Shown here in pieces: positions 8,541-16,528 of a stretch of 64,000 bases of DNA. Source of the DNA: Levilactobacillus zymae (lineage in GTDB: Bacteria; Bacillota; Bacilli; Lactobacillales; Lactobacillaceae); NCBI RefSeq assembly GCF_032190635.1, contig NZ_JAVLAS010000001.1, positions 558,001 to 622,000 of the forward strand, written 5' to 3'. The position numbers and the translations under genes are program-made. Numbering within the stretch: position 1 is the stretch's first letter; each line of letters begins with the position of its first letter. Under the pieces are notes generated by a model. It saw nothing but the letters and a program-made list of their open reading frames with translations, had not been told where the DNA came from and did no database searches.

Positions 8541-9596
8541 ATGAAAAAATGGATTACGGATATCGTCCAGGAACAGACCTACGATGCCACGCGCCAGGCC
8601 AAGTTTGACATTGCGACGATTGGCCAATCAATGGGCTATCAGGTGGTTAACCTCTTTCGGTATAGCGATCTTAAGGAGTCTAATCAGGCGGTTCGCTCAC
8701 GGATCGATGGCATCACGGAGGCCATTACGGCGGGGGATCTATTAGTGTATCAATATCCGTCGTTGAATAGTGGCCGGTTTGAAAACTTCTTCGTGGAGCG
8801 GATGCACCAACGCCACGTGAAGTTCGTGTGCCTGGTGCACGACGTGGAAACTTTGCGAGACCAGCGCCCACCTAAATGGATCGACGAAGTGGCTTACTTC
8901 AACAAGTGTGATGTCTTGATTGTGCATAATCACCGGATGGCCGCAAAACTCCGGGAAATGGGCGTCACCACCCCCATGGTTTATCAATACCTACTCGATT
9001 ACTTAGATGATAATCATAAGCCGGACCGCTATGTGGCAACGCCGGAAAACTTTAAGCGCGGGGTGGTGTTGGCGGGGAATCTGATGAAGTCCCGTTACAT
9101 TGCTCACTGGGATCACGCAACCCCCATTACCGCGTTTGGTCACGCTAGTCCCGAGGTTCAGGAAGAATTTGAAGCCAATCCCCAGGTCGATTACCAAGGC
9201 AAGTTCTATCGCTGGGAGCTGATTCAACGCTTGCCCCGAACTTTTGGTCTGGCCTGGGACGGTGATACGTCGATTTACCGGTATGATGATTACACGCGCT
9301 ATAACCACCCCCACAAGGTGTCAATGTATCTTTCCCACGGGTTACCGGTGATTGTTTGGCGTGATGCCGCGGTGGCCAAATTAATTGTGACCAACGGCCT
9401 GGGGATCGCCATCGACAGTCTAGCCGACATTGATGCGGCCATTCAGGAAATCAGCGATCGCGAATTGGCCCAGATGTTGGCGAACGTCAGCGCGTTTGGG
9501 TACCTGATCCGCGATGGTTGGTTTACCCGGCAGGGCTTACAAGCGGCCGAGCAAAAAATCATCTCACCGCATTTTACGGTACCGCAGGACGATTAA
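8541..9596 (+). CDS. Gtf3-like glycosyltransferase
   Basis: A 351-residue cytosolic GT-B glycosyltransferase. It resembles the Gtf3/Nss group (known from streptococcal serine-rich adhesin glycosylation) and related lactobacillar sugar transferases: the N-terminal Rossmann half holds VCLVHDVETLR (about residue 97), and the C-terminal half holds GNLMKSRYI, FGLAWDG and the nucleotide-sugar binding stretch YNHPHKVSMYLSHGLPVIVW. Donor and acceptor are not predictable. ATG at 8541 with GGGGAG eight bases upstream; an upstream in-frame ATG at 8487 lacks a ribosome site. It is monocistronic, with no other exopolysaccharide gene beside it except the deacetylase downstream on the other strand. Confidence 0.8.
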   Translation: MKKWITDIVQEQTYDATRQAKFDIATIGQSMGYQVVNLFRYSDLKESNQAVRSRIDGITEAITAGDLLVYQYPSLNSGRFENFFVERMHQRHVKFVCLVHDVETLRDQRPPKWIDEVAYFNKCDVLIVHNHRMAAKLREMGVTTPMVYQYLLDYLDDNHKPDRYVATPENFKRGVVLAGNLMKSRYIAHWDHATPITAFGHASPEVQEEFEANPQVDYQGKFYRWELIQRLPRTFGLAWDGDTSIYRYDDYTRYNHPHKVSMYLSHGLPVIVWRDAAVAKLIVTNGLGIAIDSLADIDAAIQEISDRELAQMLANVSAFGYLIRDGWFTRQGLQAAEQKIISPHFTVPQDD

Positions 9597-9610
9597 GCGA
9601 AGCGGAAGAT

Positions 9611-9668
9611 AAAACTAGTGCCCCAATGGACGGCGTGATGCCGCTTTCCGTTGGGGCACTAGTTTTAT
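9611..9668. terminator. Bidirectional terminator
   Basis: AAAACTAGTGCCCCAA (9611-9626) pairs with TTGGGGCACTAGTTTT (9651-9666), with a 24-base apical part that can form a second small hairpin. It sits between convergent genes. Confidence 0.85.
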
Positions 9669-9686
9669 TGGCTGGTTGATTTTGAT

Positions 9687-10549
9687 CTAAGAATTAGAGA
9701 CCTGCAGCATGGTGGCGAACGTCGCCGTGGTCATGCCCGGGGTCACCCGCAGTCGGGCGAGGTTGTAGCGGCCCTGACTCAGTTGTGCGATGCCTTCTTG
9801 GGTGGTCAACGCAAGCTGGTAACCGGCTTGCTGCGCTAACTTACGGGTGGTGGCGTCGGCGCGCCCGGCCGGGTAGCAGATCATTTGGGTGTTCTGGTTG
9901 AGTTTTTGATCCAACCAGTGCTTGGAAGCCACCAGTTCAGTCTTTTGTTGCGCCGCGGTCAGTTCGTTGAGGTTCAGGTGCTGGACCGTGTGGCTGGCGA
10001 AATCGACGTGGCCGGTCGCTAGCATGGTCTTCATCTGGGCTAACGAAAGGTGGTTACTCTTATGCGTGAAGCCGGTAATCACGTTGATGGTGGCGTGTAG
10101 GTTATACTTTTGCAGCACCGGTAATGCCCGCGTTAGGTTGTCTTTATAGGCATCGTCTAGGGTGATCCAGACGACCTTCTTCTGCGGGACGCTATTGGTC
10201 TTAAGAGCTTTAATGGCCTCGGTCGTGGTCAGCGTGCGGTAATGATGGGCTTTGAGATAGGCCATCTCTTGGGCAAACTGGGCCTGGGGCACCCGTAGCT
10301 GATTGCCCGTGGAAATGCTGTGGTACATCAGGATGGGTAACTGTAATGGGTGCTTGAGCTTGAGCCATTTAGGCTGGGCGTCCGCCTGCGCCTTAGGTTG
10401 TTTGGCGTCGTTTTCTGCTGGGCGCGACGCGTCACTTTCGGTGCGGTGGTCGGTTTGGTCGTCGACCGGCTTTGCCCCCAAGCAACGCCCCCGAAAATCA
10501 ACGCGACCAATAACAGACAGCTCCCCCAAAGGAGTCCTTTTCGTTTCAT
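9687..10549 (-). pseudogene. Polysaccharide deacetylase, frameshifted
   Basis: The gene starts at ATG 10549 (GGGGGA ribosome site) with a signal/anchor (MKRKGLLWGS then a hydrophobic run to AWGQ), but that frame ends in a meaningless tail. The deacetylase body continues in another frame through to 9687: YHSIS, catalytic TLDDAYKD, metal-binding SHTVQH and CYPAGRAD. The two frames overlap in the low-complexity linker (10370-10470), and a one-frame shift there joins them. Intact relatives are secreted NodB-fold enzymes acting on wall or extracellular polysaccharide. Without the shift the cell would make only a soluble body from a poor TTG start, or a short exported stub. Sequencing error is possible, as G runs are nearby. 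Confidence 0.7.
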
Positions 10550-10678
10550 GATGATTCCCCCAATAATCTTAACTAGGGCCTAGTCGCCGCCTTGGCGCCG
10601 CAATGTGCGCCTATGTCTGCCAGGACCGGCCCTAGTTTCATTATAGTACAGGGGGTTCAGTTTAACCTAGAATAAAGT

Positions 10679-11503
10679 TCAATCGGCGCGTTGGGCCAAT
10701 CGGCGGTAGTAGTCGATCGAGTCCGGATCGAGGTGTAACGCCGTGATGACGTCCCGATCGTTCAACTGGGGATGGCGGCGCAGATAGTTCACTAAATAAC
10801 CTTGATAGAGTACCGTGGGGCTAAGTTTAAAGTTCGTCACGGCTTCATCGGGGCGTAGATACTTGTGCAGCCCGGGGAGCGTCAGGTGCGGATCGGCCGC
10901 GGCGCGTTGTTTAAGAAACCAGTCGGCGCACTGAAACCGAGTTTGGAGTGGGGCGAGAAAGGCGTGCAGTTGGGTCAAAAAGCGTTGTTCGGCAGCCGAC
11001 CAAGTGGTGGTGACCAGCTGGGCCGTGAAGTTGGGTTTTAAGTAGACCTGCACGGGGTAACCCTTAGTGGTTAGCAACATCGCGGTCCGGGTGTAGACGT
11101 GCAAGCGTTCATCGGCTAGCCAGGTGTCCAGATCGTCGACCCACCGAAAGTTAACCGGTCGAGCAGCTTCCTTGGGTTTGCTTTTGAGGTCTAGCGTGGG
11201 CAGGTAGGGGGTCCAGTTGTGGGAGAAGAGGAACTTAAAATAGACGTTGAGGTGGGACAACACTTTATTGTAGGTTTGATTTTGAATTTGGCGGTTATTG
11301 GTCAACATGGCCAGGTACTGTTCCACGTCGGCGGTTTGTAATTGGTTGACGCGGTGCTCGGTTTGATAAGTCGGGTTAAAGTTCTCCAGGTAATGGAAGA
11401 AGTCCTGAAGCGTTGTCAGGTACTCGTCGCGGGTCGCCTGAGCGATGTCGCGTTGGGCAAGACTGCGCTCGAACGCGTCTTGATACGGATAACGAATTTT
11501 CAT
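10679..11503 (-). CDS. Tyrosine-recombinase-like protein with degenerate catalytic domain
   Basis: A 274-residue protein. Residues about 8-105 match the SAM-like core-binding domain of phage-type integrases (QRDIAQATRDEYLTTLQDFFHYLE...YNKVLSHLNVYFKFLFSH). The C-terminal half keeps the overall outline, with a final DSIDYYRRLAQ that recalls the region of the catalytic Tyr, but I cannot find the Arg...HxxR...Tyr set, so recombinase activity is doubtful. ATG at 11503 with AGGAGG seven bases upstream. No attachment repeats or phage genes flank it, which argues for a domesticated chromosomal protein rather than a mobile element. Confidence 0.65.
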   Translation of the reverse strand: MKIRYPYQDAFERSLAQRDIAQATRDEYLTTLQDFFHYLENFNPTYQTEHRVNQLQTADVEQYLAMLTNNRQIQNQTYNKVLSHLNVYFKFLFSHNWTPYLPTLDLKSKPKEAARPVNFRWVDDLDTWLADERLHVYTRTAMLLTTKGYPVQVYLKPNFTAQLVTTTWSAAEQRFLTQLHAFLAPLQTRFQCADWFLKQRAAADPHLTLPGLHKYLRPDEAVTNFKLSPTVLYQGYLVNYLRRHPQLNDRDVITALHLDPDSIDYYRRLAQRAD

Positions 11504-11581
11504 AAGAGGACCTCCTGACAAGTATTACTTTAACGATAACACGAGTCGCCCCCAAAGTCCTAGTCCAAGGGAACTGGCGCT

Positions 11582-11622
11582 AAAAAGCGGCACCTCACGA
11601 ATTTCTCGTGAAGTCCCGCTTA
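11582..11622 (-). terminator. Terminator after adenosine deaminase
   Basis: Read on the minus strand: AAGCGGGACTTCACGA, short loop, TCGTGAGGTGCCGCTT, then TTTT. The stem has two or three mismatches. Confidence 0.7.
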
Positions 11623-11688
11623 GCAGGTACGTTAGTGATGAAGATGTGGGGACCGGGACCGGCTTAAAGCTGACGATTCTGAGCCGAG

Positions 11689-12726
11689 TTAATTTTGGCT
11701 GCTTTCCGCGGCCCGGACTTGGTTGCGCAGGGTCGTTTTTTCTTCCTCGGAGATGAAGGCCCCGTCGATGGCGTTCAGGGTGAGCTTTTCCATTAGCGAC
11801 CAGTCCAACCCGTAGTGGTCGTGTAAGGCCATGAACTCCCCGGTCAAATCGACGTTAGAAACGGTTCGATCGTCGGTGTTAATGGTGACGCACAGTCCGG
11901 CGCTTAGAAATTCGCTCAGCGGGAAGTCCGCATAGCCGGTGACCGCCTTGGTTTGGAGGTTACTGGTCAGGCACATTTCGATCGGCGCGTTGGCGGCTTT
12001 GGCCTGCGCGATGATCTTGGGGTGACCGCTCATGTGAACCCCGTGGCCAATGCGACTGGCTCCCAGGTCTAGTGCTTCGGCCACGTTACTGGCGGGACCA
12101 GCTTCCCCAGCATGTAAAGTGAAGGGTAAGCCCGTCGCTAGACCGGCGGTGATCGCAGCGGTTAGGTCGTGGGTCGGGTGGTGGTATTCGTCGCCGGCAA
12201 AGTCTAAGCCCACCACGCCTTGATCGGTGAATTCGGCGGCCGTTTGGAAGACCTCAATACATTCGGCTAACGGACGATCGCGCATGGCACAGACGATGGC
12301 GTTTACGGGAATTCCGAATTTCTGGGTTCCCTTATGTAAACCAATCAGGACGTGGTTGAGCGCTTCTTTAATGGAAAGGCCCTTTTCCGTGAAAATGGCG
12401 GGGGCAAACCGAGTTTCCAGGTAGATCAGCCCGTCCTTAGCCGCCGTGTGCACCATATCGTATCCCGCAATTTCAAGCTGTTCGGGTGTCTGCATCAGAT
12501 CGGTCACAACCTGGAACCGTTTCAGATAATCAATCAGGCTCACCGTGTCGATGGGCGCGGTCACGAGTTCGCGTAGTTCCGCATCGCTTGCGGGTAACGA
12601 CGCGCCGGTGACGGCCGTCATTTGGCGGAGAGCCGCCAACGAGATCGACCCGTCAAGGTGACAATGAAGTTCTACCTTGGGAAAGTGACGAACAGCAGTT
12701 GCGGTAAATGGCGTAGCTTGAGACAT
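11689..12726 (-). CDS. add: Adenosine deaminase
   Basis: A 345-residue cytosolic zinc amidohydrolase converting (deoxy)adenosine to (deoxy)inosine in purine salvage. Zinc ligands and catalytic residues are visible: HCHLDGS near residue 21, HAGEAG near 205, GHGVHM near 225 and NTDDR near 285. The start at 12726 has AGGAGG eight bases upstream; an in-frame extension to 12801 lacks one. The gene is monocistronic with its own terminator. On the minus strand an extended -10 (TGGTATACT) is followed by a cre-like palindrome (12831-12844), so catabolite control is possible. Confidence 0.92.
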   Translation of the reverse strand: MSQATPFTATAVRHFPKVELHCHLDGSISLAALRQMTAVTGASLPASDAELRELVTAPIDTVSLIDYLKRFQVVTDLMQTPEQLEIAGYDMVHTAAKDGLIYLETRFAPAIFTEKGLSIKEALNHVLIGLHKGTQKFGIPVNAIVCAMRDRPLAECIEVFQTAAEFTDQGVVGLDFAGDEYHHPTHDLTAAITAGLATGLPFTLHAGEAGPASNVAEALDLGASRIGHGVHMSGHPKIIAQAKAANAPIEMCLTSNLQTKAVTGYADFPLSEFLSAGLCVTINTDDRTVSNVDLTGEFMALHDHYGLDWSLMEKLTLNAIDGAFISEEEKTTLRNQVRAAESSQN

Positions 12727-12830
12727 ACTGAATTCCTCCTTAATCCTGGCCAAAACTTTAGGCGGTGTAGACGTTAGGTCGCTGAGGTGGCCAACCATCA
12801 TTAGGCTTAATTAGCCAGTCTCTAAAGAAT

Positions 12831-12853
12831 TGGTAGCGCTTCCTTTTAGTATA
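12831..12853 (-). promoter_or_regulatory. Promoter -10 and cre-like site of add
   Basis: On the minus strand TGGTATACT (extended -10; the TATACT hexamer is at 12848-12853) is followed by AGGAAGCGCTACCA (12831-12844), which agrees with the CcpA consensus TGWAANCGNTNWCA at 11 of 14 positions. Control by CcpA is only an inference. Confidence 0.35.
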
Positions 12854-12859
12854 CCATTT

Positions 12860-13107
12860 TCCTTGAGGGGGGGCGGTTGATTAATTGGGTAAAGTTAAAT
12901 TGGTTTGTTAGGTTAACGGCTTTGCGCAATAAGTGTTTTTTAGGAGAATTAATCTGGGGAAACCCCTTGGGCGACTAAGCGGGGATGACAAATTTTACAA
13001 ATTGAAAATTTAAGTTAAAACCGTTGTTTCGGGGCGCGAAACATTATAGAATTAGTGTGGTCATCAAAGGTGTTATTTAGTGACGCTAAGAACTAGCTTT
13101 ATCGGGG
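12860..13107. other. Intergenic control region between add and oatA
   Basis: AT-rich stretch with no gene. TTGTTT (13024-13029) and TATAGA (13045-13050) may be a plus-strand promoter that reads into the terminator at 13108. Confidence 0.3.
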
Positions 13108-13139
13108 GTGTGGCACGCGTAATTTGGCCACACTTTTTT
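13108..13139 (+). terminator. Orphan terminator upstream of oatA
   Basis: GTGTGGC (13108-13114), 12-base loop, GCCACAC (13127-13133), then TTTTTT. It lies 106 bases in front of the OatA gene with no plus-strand gene before it, so it may end a short RNA or attenuate the leader. Confidence 0.6.
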
Positions 13140-13245
13140 GAAAATTAAGTATATGGCAATAATATTAAGAGGATTAATTTAGAATGCTGATTAAACAATG
13201 GATTCATGGGGGAGTTTGTCTAGCTGCTGTTGAGGGGGAACATTT

Positions 13246-15195
13246 ATGGAACAAATGAATACGCGGGTGACGCGGTCGCTGTGGCGCAGTCAACGTACCA
13301 GAAAGAAACGCTATATCACCGGCTTTGATGGGTTACGAACCCTGGCGGTGATTGGCGTCATTGTGTATCACCTGGCCCCTTCGTCGATGCAGGGCGGGTA
13401 TCTGGGGGTCCCCATCTTCTTCCTGATTTCGGGTTATTTAGTCACCTACCTGTTGATTCAGGAATGGGAAACTCACGGGAAAGTGAACTTTCTAAGCTTC
13501 TACAATCGCCGGGTCAAGCGCTTGTACCCGGCACTGGTCACCATGATTTTGGGGACCACGGCGTACATCACCCTGTTTCAACGCAACCTGTTGGTGAATA
13601 TTCGGGGAACGGTCCTCACCAATCTGGTGTACGTCTACAACTGGTTTGAGATCCACCACGGGCAGTCCTACTTCGATCGGTTTAGTGGTGAGTCACCGTT
13701 CACCCACCTCTGGACCTTGTCGATCGAAGGCCAGTTTTACCTGGTCTGGCCCTTAGTGGTGGTAGGACTGCTACTGCTATTCCGTAGTCGGGTTAAGGCC
13801 GCGGTGGTGCTCTTAGCTGCGGCGATTGCCTCGGCGATTGCCATGGCCCTCTTGTATGATCCGAATAACTTAAATCGGGTCTATTATGGGACCGACACGC
13901 GAATGTTTGCCATTCTAATTGGTGCCGCGATGGCCTTTATCTGGCCGGCATATAAACTCAGCGGCAACATTACCCGTAACCATCGGTTGATTCTGGATGG
14001 CCTGGGAGTGGCGGCATTAGTCGGAACGGCGGTCTTGTTCTTCACCATGAACGGGCAAGCAGCCAGCACCTATCGTGGGGGGATGTTCTGGTTTACCATG
14101 TTAGCCGCGGTGCTGGTGGCGACAGTTGCCCATCCCGGTAGTGACATGAACCGACTCTTGACCAACAAGCTCTTTAGCTATGTGGGGCAGCGGAGTTATG
14201 GTATTTACCTGTACCAGTTTCCGGTCATGATCTTTTACGAATCCCGCGTTCAAAACATCGGGAATCATCCCCTATTGAACGCGTTGATTGAGGTCACGTT
14301 GATTATGGTGGTCACGGAGGCCAGTTACCGGTTGATCGAAAGTCCCTTACGGCATTACCAGTACGGGCAGATGTTTACCGATATTCGGCGTCTGATTCAG
14401 CAGCCCGCCGCTCACCGGGTCACCACGGTGCTGGGTAGCGTGGCAGTCCTGTGCTTCGTCCTGACCGCCGTGGGCTTCGTGCAACAACCCGCGGCCGCTA
14501 AACCCACGGCCTTGCAAAAGACCATTACCAAGCGCCAGGCCGAGGCGCAGAAGCAAAATGCCGCGGCGGCCAAGAAGCAAAAGGCCCTCGCTAAGGCCCA
14601 AGCGGAATCCAAGAAGAAGCACGATAAGGCCGTGGCCTTCTCCAAGCTGTCTAAGGCTGACCAGAAGACGGCGAAGTACTACTTCTTGACGGCCGACGAA
14701 CTGACTAGTAGTAAGCAAACGCCGTTGACGGCCATTGGAGACTCGGTGTTGCTCGATGATGCGGGCGACATTCAGAAGGTCTTCCCGGGCGCCGTGGTCG
14801 ATGGTCAAGTCGGGCGGCAGGCCGCCGCGATGCCGGGCGTCATTGCCAGCATCAACCAGCGCGGCCAGATGGCGAAAAACGTACTGGTCAACGTTGGAAC
14901 CAACGGCAACATTAGCCAGGACCAGGCCGACCAGATTGTGCAAGGAATTGGCCGCGATCACCAGATCTTCTGGGTGACCGCTCACGTTCCGACGCGTGAG
15001 TGGCAGAATCAGGTGAACAGCATGATTCACAAAACAGCCAAGAAGTATCCGAACGTGCACGTGGTGGATTGGTATGCCGCAGCGAAGGACCATTCGTCCT
15101 GGTTTGTGAGTGATCACGTTCACCCGAACGACCACGGCAATCGGTACTTTACGTCCCTGATCGCCAAGACCATTAGTCACCAACTTACCAAATAA
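13246..15195 (+). CDS. oatA: OatA-like peptidoglycan O-acetyltransferase (acyltransferase 3 + SGNH)
   Basis: A 649-residue membrane protein. Residues about 20-380 form an acyltransferase-3 domain with some ten membrane helices, beginning FDGLRTLAVIGVIVYHL with the conserved His. A basic, Ala/Lys/Gln-rich linker (about 425-470) leads to an extracellular SGNH domain: block I AIGDSVLLDD, block III NVGTNGN and block V SDHVHPND. Such proteins pass acetyl groups across the membrane and acetylate muramic acid, giving lysozyme resistance. ATG with GAGGGGGAA upstream. Monocistronic with its own terminator; a leader terminator lies upstream. A teichoic acid or other glycan acceptor cannot be excluded. 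Confidence 0.88.
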   Translation: MEQMNTRVTRSLWRSQRTRKKRYITGFDGLRTLAVIGVIVYHLAPSSMQGGYLGVPIFFLISGYLVTYLLIQEWETHGKVNFLSFYNRRVKRLYPALVTMILGTTAYITLFQRNLLVNIRGTVLTNLVYVYNWFEIHHGQSYFDRFSGESPFTHLWTLSIEGQFYLVWPLVVVGLLLLFRSRVKAAVVLLAAAIASAIAMALLYDPNNLNRVYYGTDTRMFAILIGAAMAFIWPAYKLSGNITRNHRLILDGLGVAALVGTAVLFFTMNGQAASTYRGGMFWFTMLAAVLVATVAHPGSDMNRLLTNKLFSYVGQRSYGIYLYQFPVMIFYESRVQNIGNHPLLNALIEVTLIMVVTEASYRLIESPLRHYQYGQMFTDIRRLIQQPAAHRVTTVLGSVAVLCFVLTAVGFVQQPAAAKPTALQKTITKRQAEAQKQNAAAAKKQKALAKAQAESKKKHDKAVAFSKLSKADQKTAKYYFLTADELTSSKQTPLTAIGDSVLLDDAGDIQKVFPGAVVDGQVGRQAAAMPGVIASINQRGQMAKNVLVNVGTNGNISQDQADQIVQGIGRDHQIFWVTAHVPTREWQNQVNSMIHKTAKKYPNVHVVDWYAAAKDHSSWFVSDHVHPNDHGNRYFTSLIAKTISHQLTK

Positions 15196-15200
15196 CGAGT

Positions 15201-15241
15201 AACCCGTCCCGCCGAGCAACTTCGGTGAGACGGGTTTTTTA
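15201..15241 (+). terminator. Terminator after oatA
   Basis: AACCCGTC pairs with GACGGGTT around a second small hairpin, followed by TTTT. Confidence 0.8.
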
Positions 15242-15308
15242 GTGAGCAAATTTCCGTTAGTTTGGCAGCTTAACCATGAGAATTGCTGATAATTTAACTA
15301 AGCTAGAC

Positions 15309-15354
15309 GAAAGCGGTTCTTTAGGCAACCGTTTTCTTGGCGCGATGCTATAAT
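15309..15354 (+). promoter_or_regulatory. Operator-like inverted repeat and extended -10 of the SLAP-like gene
   Basis: GAAAGCGGTT (15309-15318) and AACCGTTTTC (15327-15336) are 10-base arms with one mismatch and an 8-base spacer. TGCTATAAT (15346-15354) is an extended -10. The repeat occupies the -35 position, so a regulator may bind there. Confidence 0.5.
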
Positions 15355-15410
15355 GACTCATGAATTCAGTAATGAATTCAGTATTTCATTTTTTATTGGG
15401 GGTAATGGTT

Positions 15411-16193
15411 ATGATGAAAAAAGTTGCAATGGTTGCTGCTGCAGCGGCAATGGTCTTACCATTAGGTTTAGGTGTGATTGCACCGGCTGCGGGGACCACG
15501 ACCGCGTTTGCGGCTACCAAGACGGCTGCCAAGAAGACAACCTATAATTTGAAATCTGCGACAACCTTGAAGAAGACGGCTTACCACGTTAAGGCGGGGA
15601 AACCAACGTTATTCTCTGGGGCGTTTGCGGCAGACCGGGCGAAAGTCACCTTTGCTAAGAAGGGGAACTTGAAGACGGGCACCACGTATTACGCCACTAA
15701 GAAGGTTGTGGTGACCACCAAGGCCACTAAGAAGGCTAAGGCCAAGACCATGACTTGCGTTTACGTGAAGACGGCCAACGGCAAGGTTAAGGGCTGGGTT
15801 GCGTTCGGTGATTTAGCAGCCGGCAAGGCAACGAAGAAAGCGGTAGTCAAGAAGGCTACCAAGAAGACCACCACTAAGAAAGCGGTCAAGGCCGACAAGG
15901 CAGCTGGTAAGACTTATACGTTGCTGAAGGCAAAGAACCTGAAGAAGAAGGCTTACCACTACAAGGCAGCTGCTCCCGCTTATTACTCTGGGAAGTTTGC
16001 GGCTGACCAAGCTAAGGTAACGTTAACCAAGAAGGGCGTTTTACCTGCAAGCAAGACGTTCTACGCGACTAAAGAAATTACGGTAAAACAGAATAAGAAG
16101 AACGTTAAGTACCTCTACGTCACTAACAGTAAGACTAAGGGCTTTGTACAAGCTAGCAAGTTAACTGCCGGGGCGTTTAAGGCCGCTGACTAA
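15411..16193 (+). CDS. Secreted SLAP-like protein with two internal repeats
   Basis: A 260-residue exported, very basic protein (Lys in KK, AKK and TKK runs). Signal peptide residues 1-36 (MMKKVAMVAAAAAMVLPLGL ending AFA). Two homologous units of about 85 residues follow, each YNLKSATTLKKTAYHVKAGKP-like, then a SGxFAADxAKVTxxKKGxL stretch and YYATK/FYATK. A Lys/Thr-rich linker (about 150-175) separates them. The units resemble SLAP/SH3-like wall-binding modules, so the protein probably coats or binds the wall by charge. Start 15411 has GGGGGT eight bases upstream; in-frame ATGs at 15360 and 15405 are less well placed. Confidence 0.7.
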   Translation: MMKKVAMVAAAAAMVLPLGLGVIAPAAGTTTAFAATKTAAKKTTYNLKSATTLKKTAYHVKAGKPTLFSGAFAADRAKVTFAKKGNLKTGTTYYATKKVVVTTKATKKAKAKTMTCVYVKTANGKVKGWVAFGDLAAGKATKKAVVKKATKKTTTKKAVKADKAAGKTYTLLKAKNLKKKAYHYKAAAPAYYSGKFAADQAKVTLTKKGVLPASKTFYATKEITVKQNKKNVKYLYVTNSKTKGFVQASKLTAGAFKAAD

Positions 16194-16213
16194 TTTCATC
16201 TTAAGCTTACCCG

Positions 16214-16244
16214 AAAAATGGACTGCCTAGCAGTCCATTTTTTT
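16214..16244 (+). terminator. Terminator after the SLAP-like gene
   Basis: AAAAATGGACTG, loop CCTAG, CAGTCCATTTTTTT. Confidence 0.9.
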
Positions 16245-16458
16245 GTGGAGGAGTCGAGGAAGAGGCGCTAGTTCGGAACGCATAACAGGATTTTTCAAGC
16301 TGAATTTTCAGAATCCGACAGGCCATTATCCGTCGATAGGGTGCCCTTAAATCGTTGATATACCGGGTATGCAGAACACTTTTTGTAAATATGATAGGCC
16401 CTAAAGTATATGGAATTCTAATATTTCTAAAGGTGCGCTAAGGTTATCGGGTTTTGCC

Positions 16459-16508
16459 TTTACAAAGCCAAACTCGGCTCGCATAATGGAGGTGTGAAAG
16501 CGCTACGA
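16459..16508 (+). promoter_or_regulatory. Promoter and cre-like site of oleate hydratase
   Basis: TTTACA (16459-16464), 17 bases, CATAAT (16482-16487). TGAAAGCGCTACGA (16495-16508) agrees with the CcpA site consensus at 12 of 14 positions and would lie at the transcription start, a position expected for repression. The remaining 16245-16458 holds no gene that I can see. Confidence 0.5.
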
Positions 16509-16528
16509 TCTATACGGAGGTGTTTTTG

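Noticed and set aside
10370..10530. Programmed ribosomal frameshifting in the deacetylase gene
   Set aside because: No slippery heptamer with a downstream structure could be identified in the overlap; mutation or read error is more likely.
14347..15249. A 300-codon open frame antisense to oatA
   Set aside because: It mirrors the SGNH domain and linker of OatA, has repetitive Leu/Arg/Gly composition and crosses the oatA terminator.
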